A stretch of DNA of 23,925 nt from contig JAYMGJ010000729.1 in assembly GCA_037178675.1 (NCBI GenBank), positions 1-23,925 of the forward strand. Reading direction: 5' to 3'. This stretch comes from Scleroderma bovista (lineage: Eukaryota; Basidiomycota; Agaricomycetes; Boletales; Sclerodermataceae). The notes under the pieces were generated by a model. The model was not told the DNA's origin and did not search any database. It was given only the letters and a program-made list of their open reading frames with translations. Position numbers and translations under genes: made by a program. Of this stretch, positions 1 to 8,211 are shown piece after piece; position 1 is the stretch's first letter, and each line of letters begins with the position of its first letter.

Positions 1-969
1 ATTACTTCTGCTCCTGCTGTACCATCTTCCTTGTGTCCTTCCTTTGCCTCTTCTTCTGCACGTTCTTTGTATCGATGGCTTCAGTCTCTTGTGGTTGCTA
101 ACCCTCATTGCTCAGTTCAGCATGTTTATGCTCATACATCATCGACCGCTCCAGCATCCCTTGCCAACAAACTAGTTGACCTGTATGCTACTTCGGCACA
201 GTGTCAGCCTTTTGTGCCACCACCTGTGCCAGTGCCAACTTTCACGATGGATTGGTTTACACCTTTTCACCCTTCCTTTGGTTATATTGAAACTAACCTT
301 TCTAGCTTTGTACCTCATCTTTTGGCTTTTGTACTCTCCCAAGACTCATCTTTCTGCCCACTCCGATGTTTGCCATATTTCCTGTACGACTCTCATCCGC
401 CACCGTCTCATCCTTACCTGCATGCTACATCTGTGTTTGCGGCAGCACTCCAGCTCTACCTGTGCTCAGCCCAACTCAACACTGCAGACATCTGTTACTG
501 GCAGCTTGGGGACACCGCCCTCTGCTGTCATATGGGCTGTGCTGCCATTGAAACCATTCATCACATTTTTGTCCAGTGCTCTGCCTTTGCTGAGATTCAG
601 GGGTCTCATCTGCAGGCTCTGGTGCAGGCGACGAGCAACCTTTTGTCCGCAGAACTGCCTTATGTTGGGGAGGCTCTCTGCGCCATTGCTCATCACCTCT
701 TCTGTGATGATGCAGATGTCTGGCCGCAGGTCCACTCCATGTACTATCTTGGAGTCTTACCTTCACTTGCTGTGGTTTGTCATTCTTGCAATTTGTGCAT
801 GTCTGAGAAGGTTCTCATCTGGGTCACGCAAACATGGCACACTCATTCCATCCATCTTGCTGCTCATCTTTGGGCAGATTTTAAATGTTGTTTGCATAGT
901 CGGTCATTTCATTTGCCTTCTACTGTACCACATGTGAACTTACCTGAGCACTTGTCTCATCTGCTATAG
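1..969 (+). CDS. LINE (non-LTR retrotransposon) ORF2, C-terminal part, 5' partial
   Basis: The frame is open from base 1 to the TAG at 967-969, so the protein enters from outside the window and no true start is present. At 121-180 the translation reads HVYAHTSS followed by NKLVD, which resembles the last part of an RNase H domain (His, then Asn-x-x-x-Asp). At about 523-581 a C-x3-C-x7-H-x4-C motif (CHMGC ... H-IFVQ-C) matches the Cys/His motif common after RNase H in fungal LINE ORF2 proteins. The region after it is Cys/His/Leu-rich without a motif I can name. The role would be RNA-strand removal during target-primed reverse transcription; the reverse transcriptase itself lies upstream, outside the window. 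No stop is visible here, but the element cannot be judged intact. Confidence 0.72.
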   Translation: MTSAPAVPSSLCPSFASSSARSLYRWLQSLVVANPHCSVQHVYAHTSSTAPASLANKLVDLYATSAQCQPFVPPPVPVPTFTMDWFTPFHPSFGYIETNLSSFVPHLLAFVLSQDSSFCPLRCLPYFLYDSHPPPSHPYLHATSVFAAALQLYLCSAQLNTADICYWQLGDTALCCHMGCAAIETIHHIFVQCSAFAEIQGSHLQALVQATSNLLSAELPYVGEALCAIAHHLFCDDADVWPQVHSMYYLGVLPSLAVVCHSCNLCMSEKVLIWVTQTWHTHSIHLAAHLWADFKCCLHSRSFHLPSTVPHVNLPEHLSHLL

Positions 970-1097
970 TAGTTTCTCTGTAGTACTCTCTCCTCTTGTC
1001 TGCTCTGCTCTTTGTTACTGTTAGTGCCGGCGAGGTCTTATTTGGCCTGAGCTTTATATAGCGTAGTTGGCTGTATCTTTATTTCATTTCATTTCAG
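970..1097 (+). mobile_element. LINE 3' untranslated region and simple-repeat tail
   Basis: After the ORF2 stop there are about 110 bases of T/C-rich untranslated sequence, including a GCCGGCGAGG stretch, ending in an ATTTC-type simple repeat at 1078-1097. Such short tandem tails are usual at the 3' end of non-LTR elements. The host gene begins right after it. The upstream target-site duplication would lie outside the window, so the boundary is inferred from the tail alone. Confidence 0.5.
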
Positions 1098-1129
1098 TTT
1101 GGAGCTGCAAGCTTCAAGTATCATATATC

Positions 1130-2540
1130 ATGTCTGGTGAGTCCATATGTGCATTGAATAATGAATCCATTGACAAAAATGCTATCAATCACAAAGACAA
1201 AATAGAGCTTGTATCGCCACCATTCGACAGTATCTCCCAAGTGCACTTTTCAGCTTCTCATCCAGACCACCTCCTTGTTTCAGCATGGGACACGGTATGT
1301 CTTGTCCTGGCACAGCGCTTCTTGGAAAGAAGGAAAGATTACTTCTGACAAATGGTGATACTAGACCATGTGGTTCTACAATGTCGCTGCAAATGAGCAA
1401 AAAGCGAAATTTGACCATCGAGCAGCAGTACTGGTGTGTGCTTTTGGAGAGGGCACAAGGGCATTCAGTGGAGGGCTTGATAATGGAGTATGCTAGTGTG
1501 CACCTATATCTCAATTTTCCATGTCTCCCCGCTGACACATGCATGTACGATGATGGTGCTAGACTTGATCTCGAGACAGAGAGAATGGTGTATCTGGGGA
1601 ACCATTCTAATGCAGTGTCTGCGATGAACTTTGCAAGGGAACAAAGTATGCCCATATTTCTTCCCCTGATTGCCTCTTTCATTCACACAGGACCCACTCA
1701 CTCACTCACAACTCGTTGATCCTTAGACATGCTCATCACCGGCTCATGGGATCTCTCGCTCAAATTCTGTGATTCCTGCACTGCTGCTGGTACTTCGAAC
1801 ATCAACGCCGACACCGCCATATCAACACACACCCTTCCTGAGCGCGTCTACCACCTCGACCTCGTCAACAACACACTCATCGTGGGCATGGCAAGTTGCC
1901 TATTTCATATCTACGATATCAGGAAAATGGGAGAGCCTGTGCAGACGAGGGAGAGTAGTTTGAAGTTTATGACGCAGAGTCTGGCCTGTATGGCGGATGG
2001 AAAAGGTGGTTTCTTTTCCTATTCTTCATTTTATCGTTTTCAGGCGAGTTGGACGACTGACCCTCATGGGATATAGGCTATGCGATCGGCTTGGTCAAAG
2101 GCTGGATTGGTGTGGAATACTTTGACCCAAGTCCAGAGGTCCAAGACCAGAAATATGCGTTTAAGTGCCACAGACAGATGATTGATGATGTGGACCACGT
2201 ATGGTCGGTTAACGTGCTTGCTTTCCATCCTGTGTACGTCCCCTACCTTCTCCCCCATCCCATATCCCCATATTCACGCCTTCATGCCTTCATGTCTGCT
2301 CATTTGCATCCACTCTCCAGATACAACACATTTGCATCAGCAGGCTCAGACAGCACTGTCTTAATCTGGGACCACAAAGTCAAAAAGTGACTACACCAAT
2401 ATCCAAAATACACCGGTCCAATCCCTTCTGTTGTGTTCAACTGCGACAGGACAAGACTTGCAGTGGGTGTCAGCTATACCTGGGATGAAGGGGAGGAGGG
2501 CGCGAAGAATGCTGAGAGGCCGGCAGTGTGGGTGCGTGTT
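1130..2540 (+). pseudogene. BUB3: BUB3-like spindle checkpoint WD40 protein, degraded and 3'-truncated
   Basis: Six exons: 1130-1294, 1365-1495, 1563-1645, 1727-2005, 2077-2233 and 2321 onward. All introns are GT-AG, 67-87 nt, with CTGAC-like branch points in most. Phases agree at every junction. The product reads PPFDSIS, LLVSAWDT, NVAANEQKAKFDHRAAVL, GGLDNGV, LITGSWD, LPERVYHLDL, YFDPSPEVQDQKYAFKCHR, YNTFASAGSDSTV and VSYTWDEGEEG, diagnostic of Bub3 rather than its relative Rae1. Bub3 is a seven-bladed propeller that brings Bub1 and BubR1/Mad3 to unattached kinetochores. Lesions: the codon spliced across 1494-1495/1563 is TAA where Glu is expected; TGA at 2388-2390 sits where Arg is expected; the WD Trp after LKF is Cys; several family Arg codons are TGG, TGC or CAG. 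Similarity stops at WVRV (2540), where unrelated minus-strand sequence begins, so the last residues are missing. Introns are kept, so it arose by DNA duplication or decay in place, not retrocopying. Confidence 0.85.
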
Positions 2541-2799
2541 GGAGCCCTTCTTGTGGTCCCAATAGGTGAGTCTGGCGGTTTCTTGTGCCTTGGGGTTGTA
2601 CTGACGAATTCTGTCGCGTTTGCAGTGCTGTATGCATCCATTTCGACACTTGACATGTCCATGTGCCAGCTCGATGCATCTGACTGGCTCCCAACACCGT
2701 CCATTGCGTCTACGATGTGTTTCGTGCCTGTAGCTCCCAGGTACGTGTCTGCATCCTCACCACAGCTGATAACAGCTGTTGCAGCACTGTTCGACATGT
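2541..2799 (-). pseudogene. Unknown minus-strand gene, downstream segment (after the 681-bp LTR)
   Basis: Third segment of the minus-strand frame that starts near 10933. It is open from the LTR edge at 2799 down to about 2541 and reads, for example, SNSAATAVISCGEDADTYLG, then DAMDGVGSQSDASSWHMDM and KKPPDSPIGTTRRAP. It is polar and acidic, with many Ser, Asp and Thr and no transmembrane segment or domain I can name. The frame joins segment 3486-4060 exactly when the LTR and one CATGT copy are removed. It ends at the junction with the BUB3 remnant, so the true C-terminus is absent. Function unknown; I have an impression of similar polar, repeat-associated predicted proteins in Boletales genomes, which needs a search. 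Confidence 0.55.
2795..2799. repeat. Target-site duplication CATGT, left copy
   Basis: CATGT here is repeated at 3481-3485, directly bordering the TG...CA ends of the 681-bp LTR. Removing one copy plus the LTR restores the minus-strand reading frame. Confidence 0.8.
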
Positions 2800-3480
2800 T
2801 GTCACGACCGCGTGACGCCTCATGACTCCGCAAGGCCTCTAGTCTGTTGTAAACTCAAGTCTGATCGTAATCGCACTCCTCCGACGCTATGTATCCATCT
2901 CCGCTCCGACTATTGACGCTCCGTCTCCTTTTGGTATATAGTTCCGCGCCTATGCCTCCGGTTATCGTATGCTTCCGTTCTGTCTCTGTTCCTGTTTCCT
3001 TTGTTCCCGTTTTAGATTAGATATGATTACTCATAGCTGTGATCCGTTAACCTTTTGGTCCGTTGCGCTTATCACTGATCTCCGTTCCATGTATGTTACT
3101 CATCCGTTTGTCATCCGCAGACTCTTACCTACGTCTCCGCTATGTTTCCCTCCGCTTCTCGGTTACTGTACATTCCCGATGTAAAGTATAAGTACTCCGC
3201 ACGCTGAGGGGATTGTCCCTCAGTTCGAATATCAGCTTGAATACCTCCCGCGAACTCTCCTCTGTTCTCCTCTGCCTTCTGGCAACTCCGACCTTCGTCG
3301 GACCTCCATCTCTCTGTCCCTTAGTCCTCCGAAATACGAGGATGCAGGTATCGCAAGGGCGCAGCACATACGCTGAAGCCAAGTCCTCAAACCCTTCCGC
3401 ATCTCCTCCGCCTGTCGTCGACAACCCTTCGTACTTAACTCCGCTTGCGTCGGAGTTCGTCGGAGGAAATGGTTCTAACA
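2800..3480 (+). mobile_element. Solo LTR, 681 bp, probably Ty3/gypsy-type
   Basis: Begins TGTCACGACCGCGTGACG and ends GGTTCTAACA, the TG...CA form of LTRs, and is flanked by the 5-bp duplication CATGT (2795-2799 and 3481-3485). It is C/T-rich with many CTCCG motifs. A TATA-like AGTATAAGTAC lies at 3186-3196, a motif also present in the 630-bp LTR at 21983-22612. No internal retroviral-type genes follow, so it is a solo LTR left by LTR-LTR recombination. It retains many CpGs, so it may be fairly young. Orientation is inferred from the TATA position. It sits inside the minus-strand open frame. Confidence 0.8.
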
Positions 3481-3485
3481 CATGT
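3481..3485. repeat. Target-site duplication CATGT, right copy
   Basis: Right copy of the 5-bp duplication flanking the 681-bp solo LTR. Confidence 0.8.
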
Positions 3486-4060
3486 CTGGAGTGTCTGTCG
3501 AGTTTCTCAACTCATCTACCTGGCCCGTCGACCCATCTGCTCTGTTTCCAGGACTGTTCACGTCACCTGCACACCAATTTGTGCCTCAAAGGTGCACACG
3601 CAGTATTTCACCGCTGTCTTGCTCCTCTGACTGGGTTGACGCGATTATGAGTACGTCCGACTAGTTTGGGGTGTCCGCCATGCATAATTGCTGGCAACAT
3701 TCAACGATCAGCTCGTCAACACTCGCTCCCTTGGTTGTATCCCTCTCGCAGCTCTCCAACTCGACTCCTCTGGCATCCTCGGTCCCTCTCAACTTGCTTG
3801 GACAATGCACACACTCAGGCATTGCATTTGGTGCATTCACGCTGCCTCTCGGGTCTCTCACCTCACCACTCGCATATACTGTCCACTCCCCCTCGAGCGG
3901 CAGTTTGTATGTGCTAGGTACATCCATGTTTGCGTTTTCGTTGCACTGATGGTCTTCTTCGCAGTAAAATCCTGCTTGTTGGAGTCACGACTTACTGTCA
4001 TGCTCCTCGTCACCCTCGTCAACTCCACAGGCCCTCTCTGCCAGTTTTATGCCCAGCAAG
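3486..4060 (-). pseudogene. Unknown minus-strand gene, middle segment with three in-frame stops
   Basis: Middle segment of the split minus-strand frame. Reading down from the copia insertion: GIKLAERACGVDEGDEEHDS, a TGA (3985-3987), then a run with STYKLPLEGEWTVYASGEVR and VDELIVECCQQLCMADTPN, a TAG (3661-3663), a TGA (3586-3588), and finally a Ser/Thr/Asp-rich run ending TDTPDM at the LTR. All pieces share one frame. ERACGVDEG repeats a block found on the far side of the copia element near 9990-10015, so the transposon landed between two copies of an internal protein repeat. The composition is acidic and polar; no catalytic motif seen. Some of the stops could be intron sequence rather than mutations, since fungal introns are short. 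Confidence 0.5.
4056..4060. repeat. Target-site duplication GCAAG, left copy
   Basis: GCAAG immediately before the 5' LTR; the same five bases follow the 3' LTR at 9952-9956. Confidence 0.9.
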
Positions 4061-4348
4061 TGTTGAAGTCGCACGTGCACCCGGCATAAACCGTCGACGA
4101 AGTGCGCACAAGACTGCGACCCATATTAGTGCAGACTTAGTAATAGTCCTCTTTAGAGTACATGTTACATGTCACACGTCATGCGTCACAGTCACACGTC
4201 ACACTATTTGTTGTATATACACAGCGTTCACCGCTTATATAATATAACAGCTCTTGACCAGCTACCGCTACCATCTCAGGTTGTGCACTCCACCCAACAG
4301 GTGAGTTGGAGTAGCAGTTCCTCTATGTATGTAGGTATTGCTTCAACA
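4061..4348 (+). repeat. 5' LTR of the copia element, with promoter
   Basis: TGTTGAAG...CTTCAACA, an 8-bp perfect inverted terminal repeat, 288 bp long. The U3 part has tandem GTCACACGTCAC-like motifs at about 4170-4205, which are candidate activator sites, followed by a TATA box at 4235-4246 (TATATAATATA). A strong splice donor, CAG|GTGAGT, lies at 4300/4301. The copy at 9664-9951 matches apart from 8 bases. Confidence 0.95.
4235..4246 (+). promoter_or_regulatory. TATA box of the copia 5' LTR
   Basis: TATATAATATA about 110 bp before the LTR end; transcription would be expected to start some 25-40 bp downstream, near 4265-4285. The start site is inferred. Confidence 0.6.
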
Positions 4349-4362
4349 GGTTATGAGCCCTG
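4349..4362 (+). other. Primer-binding site matching the tRNA-iMet anticodon arm
   Basis: GGTTATGAGCCCTG directly abuts the 5' LTR. Its complement, CAGGGCTCATAACC, is the anticodon stem-loop of eukaryotic initiator tRNA-Met (CAT anticodon inside). Priming would therefore use a tRNA half cut in the anticodon loop, as known for Drosophila copia and yeast Ty5, not the 3' CCA end. Confidence 0.8.
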
Positions 4363-4444
4363 TGAGCGCACTGTGTGCAGTAATTCACCAGACAGCGCTC
4401 CAGCTCCCTGAGCGTCGCTTTAACTAGCTTGACGCTGTGGACCA

Positions 4445-4605
4445 CAGTGAGCTCCTAGCTGAGCCCCTGCACAGCCACAAGGCGAAGTCGGTTGACGACT
4501 TGCGCCAGACAGTGAGCTCCTAGTTGAGCACCTGTACTGCCACAGGCGAAGTTCGTCGATGACTTGCGCCAACCATGGCGAACATCGTCGACGACTTGCG
4601 CTGGC
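4445..4605 (+). repeat. Tandem repeat in the copia leader
   Basis: Two ~65-bp imperfect units, each starting CAGTGAGCTCCTAG (4445 and 4510) and ending near GACTTGCGCCA, are followed by a partial third copy at about 4580-4603. They lie between the primer site and gag, where a packaging or translation signal could sit; the role is unknown. Confidence 0.7.
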
Positions 4606-4731
4606 ATGACCTGGTCACGAGTTAGCTGTTGACAGAAGTGCTTTCACTAGCACTCAGGTGTTTCTTCTTTTCTTGATTGTCCGTTGTCGCATTCACTTGC
4701 TGACTCCGTTGACTCCCAACAGAACATCACC

Positions 4732-6540
4732 ATGTCCAGCGCTCTCGACAAGATGGTTCCCGTGTTCACTGGCTCCAACTGGCAGCAGTGGCACACTTCT
4801 ATGCAGGCCTACCTCCGGGCACAAGGCCAATGGTACGTTTATTCGACGACGCAACCCGCTGCCGGTCACGATGACCGAAAGGAGTGGGACGACAACACCG
4901 AGAGAGTGCTCGGTAACATCACCTTGCGCCTCGCCCCCTCTATCCAGGTCACCGTCTCGAATCTCGACAACATTAAGGACATCTGGGACCACCTGAAGAA
5001 GAACTTCGGCGCCCCCAGTATTGGCTCTGCCTACGCTGAGCTTAGCAAGCTCCTGGCGACTACCATCCCCGCTGGCTCCCATCCCGCTCCGGCAATCACC
5101 AAAGTGCTTAGCCACTTTGCGTACCTCAAAGACGCTGGCTTCGAGTTCCCTGCCCCCGTGCAGGCCATGATCATTCTATGCAAGCTCCCTCCTACTATGG
5201 AGGTCGTAGCTCAGATACTCAGCCAAACGTCACCGGACGAGATCAAAAATCTGAAGCCCGATGGGATAGTCAAAGCCGCCACGCTCTCTTTCGAGCAGAA
5301 AGGCGCCTCTTTGTGCGCCGGTGGTAAGGGCCCCCAGGCCAACAAGCTTAGTGCTGTGAAGCACAAGCCAGCTGACCCCAAGTTCGCCCAGCAGCAGCAG
5401 CAGCAAGGCGGGTCCAATGGCAGTGCGAGCGGAAACGCTCCTGCCCAAGGACAGGGAGGCCGCACTCGACGTGGTGGCAAGAAGGCTCCCGCTCACCGTG
5501 AGAACGCCCAACAGGCAGCCTTCGCCACTTACGTCCACTACGATGGACCAGAGCCCACCATCGACCCTCGCGCCTTGGCCCACACTCCCGGTGCTGCCCA
5601 CTACAGCCCCCCCGCATTCGAAAATACCATCAAGGCCTTTGACTTGGCACACCCCTTGGGGGTAGAACCCTCCTGCCAAACCATCCGCACCCTCGACCAA
5701 GTTGTGTCGTTGGCGAGTGTGAACCTGGACCAGCCTGAGGCCGGTCCCTCCTCGTTGAAGTGCCCTCGTCTTGAGGAGCGCATCACAATGTATGAGGAGG
5801 ATGCCATCTCCCTTGGGGATGATGAACCTTTCACCCACGAGCCTTTCGCCGACGACGAGTTCGACGAAATCGATGCGATGGTCCTCGACCGCTACAACGC
5901 GACGTCGATGGCAATGGGTGCGGAGGCCAGCCTTTTCAGGCAAGTACCTTCTGCATGCGTGCTGACTGACACTGACACGCTCCCTTTACATGTGCGCTTC
6001 ACGCCGTCACTGTATATAGCGAGTAGTAACTACAATATGTCGTGTCGTGTCCCCTCGAGCAATGCATATATCTGTTCGTGTCTGAATGATGCATGCTGTG
6101 CTGGCTGTAAGGGAAAAATGGTCGACGATAGTGAACTATCTGGTGCCTTCTGGCTCCTAGACTCTGGCGCATCACGCCACTTCACTGGTGACATAGGCAA
6201 TTTTGCCTCCTACAATGCGCTAAAGCGAGCACACTACGCCAAAACCGCAAATGGTGTAGCACTAATTGCTGGCATTGGCACGGTATTACTCCAGTGCCTA
6301 GACCACAACTCAGGGGATGAGAAAGTTATCACACTCACCCAAGTGCTCCATATGCCAGGCGCTACTGCATGCCTTATTTCTATGGGCGAAATGCTCCAGC
6401 GTAACTACAAAGTCACTGGTGATAAGCAAGGCATTAGCCTCATCCATAAAACAGAACGCCTATGGTTCGGGCCAGACCCAGAAGACGATCGCAACATCAT
6501 TTTCGGGATTAGATCTATCCTGATAATTAGATCTAATTAG
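4732..6540 (+). pseudogene. Copia gag-protease part of the polyprotein, ended by a premature TAG
   Basis: The ATG at 4732 (ACCATG context) is preferred. The N-terminal ~190 residues are a Gag capsid of the copia type: VPVFTGSNWQQW, a DIWDHLKKNF-like helix, and spacing typical of UBN2/Gag domains. Residues 220-225 are a run of six Gln, followed by a basic GGRTRRGGKK (about 243-252). There is no CCHC zinc knuckle, so this Arg/Gly stretch may bind RNA instead. A Cys-rich segment (about residues 448-459) precedes the retropepsin active site WLLDSGASRHF, with catalytic Asp477. The frame continues into the gag-pre-integrase region and stops at TAG 6538-6540, inside the palindrome-rich stretch at 6509-6543. 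The same frame carries on beyond the stop, so one codon interrupts an otherwise single polyprotein. Confidence 0.88.
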
Positions 6541-8211
6541 ATCGCCTCCGTGAGCAAAGTCAATTATGACATTATGCACCGGAGATTCGGGCACCCCTCG
6601 AAGGAAGTACTCCGACGTGCACAAAAACATACGCAGCACTTCCCGGAGATTCACTTTCCTACTGAGGACTGTGTTTGCCCTGGATGTGCTCTTGGCAAGA
6701 TGCCCAATCGAGCTTTCCCAGAGAACGAAAGATGTGCTTCCAAGCCCTTCGAGCTGATGCACTCTGACCTGAAATCCTTCCCGGTTACGTCGTACCAGAA
6801 GTTCAAATATGTTATCACCTTCTACGACGACTATACCTCTCACGCCTGGACTATGCCTCTTCACTCCAAAGCTGCAGCGATTATGGCTGCCAAAGATTTC
6901 CTCGAAATGGTGCAAGTCCAACATGATACGCACGTCATTGGATGGATGTCCGATGCCGGCAGAGAATACAAATCCGATCTATTTGATCGAGCACTCCTTG
7001 AGAAAGGAATTAGAATATATCAAAGTGCTCCGAGAACCCCCATGCAGAATGGCCGCGCCGAGCGTTTAGGGCGCACTCTCATGGATAAAGCTGAGTCTAT
7101 GCGGCATCAAGCCTGCATTCCTGACTCCTGGTGGGAATTTGCGTTCGCTCACACAACTCACCTTTACAACCGTACTCCGGTAGCTCGCCTGCGATGGCGC
7201 ACCCCCCATGAAATGCTTAAGGGGGAGATGCCTAACATCGATCACCTCCGTGTATTTGGCTGTGGAGCCTTTGTCTACCTCCCAGCCTCAGCTCGAGCAA
7301 ATAAGATGGCTCCCAAGTCGGAGCTAATGACTTATGTCAGTGTTGCCCCTGGCAATGAGCGCAATTTTTTGTTCATGCGCTCCACCAATGCAGTGTTTAC
7401 CGCTGCTCACGCCGTCTTTGACGAGCGTCACTTCCCTTGCTGCCCCAAAAACAGGCGCGAACCTCTCGAGAACCCTTTCGGAAGGGCAAATCCGAAACCT
7501 ACCACCGATCGACCAGGGAATCCCCCTGATGATATCAACAGTGATGACGATGTGGAACACGACCATGGCTACCCACATCCCCAAGCACAGGATGACGATC
7601 CAAAGCGCGAGGAACCTGAGGCTCCTGAGGAAGAGCCTAACCAAATAAATCCTCCCTGTACGCCATCTCCAGTGCCTCCACCGGCACTGAGAACGCCTTC
7701 ACCGGCGAGAAACCTGCCCCCTCCGGCACTGCAGCGCCCTGGCCGAGCTAAACGCCACCAGAATGCGCCGCGACCCCCTGCAGTGAATATCCCTGCCCAC
7801 CCCCAACGTGAACGTAGAGCGCCATTGCGCCCCGGTAACATGTATGGTGAGCGGCGACATCCCATTGAGCAACTCCGGGATATCGAAAGTGCCTCTCGAT
7901 GGCGAGAAACAGTGGGTGAGGCCCCTAGGCCCCCACAACCGGACACACCAGACCATGTTCCTGGTGGTTTCCCCGACACCTCTGCAACGCCCAGTGAGGA
8001 AGATGTGCAAAAGATGTGCGAGGAAGGGGGAGCAAACCTAGTCCGATACCTAATGGGAAAAGCCCTCGAAACCCGCGACCCTCAATACGAGAGTGTCCGC
8101 AACTGGTCCTATAAGGACATTGCTTGCTTACCCAAGCTGAGCAGAAACTCTGGCGACTTGCTTGCCAAGAAGAGCTCAACGTGCTGTGAAAGTGCAAGGT
8201 CTTTGAGCTAG
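6541..8211 (+). pseudogene. Copia integrase and proline-rich linker
   Basis: In frame with gag-PR after the TAG; MSKVNYD at 6550 uses GTG, so it is not an independent start. The HHCC zinc finger has His codons at 6577 and 6592 and Cys at 6676 and 6685. The catalytic DD35E core has Asp at 6766 (HSDLK), Asp at 6952 (MSDAG) and Glu at 7060 (GRAERL), with 35 residues between the last two, so the integrase could be active. A GKGK-type region (VFGCGAFVYLP) follows. Residues encoded at about 7480-7960 form an Asp/Glu- and Pro-rich linker, as is usual before RT. The frame leaves the correct track near 8135, where one base is missing, and runs to an out-of-frame TAG at 8209-8211. It makes viral-type cDNA insertion possible in intact relatives. 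Confidence 0.88.

Noticed and set aside
1130..2540. Rae1/Gle2 instead of BUB3
   Set aside because: Related WD40 family, but the LPERVYHLDL, YFDPSPEVQDQKYAFKCHR and VSYTWDEGEEG blocks are of the Bub3 type.
3482..3664. Plus-strand frame beginning MSGVSVEFLNSSTWP
   Set aside because: It looks protein-like, but the minus strand of the same bases continues a frame across two insertions; its ATG falls within the LTR duplication.
5230..5943. 237-codon minus-strand frame opposite gag
   Set aside because: It lies antisense to a well-supported Gag frame, has no recognisable motif, and results from the codon bias of gag.
7569..7979. Minus-strand frame opposite the proline-rich linker
   Set aside because: Gly/Arg/Ser-rich mirror of a Pro-rich coding region; a shadow.
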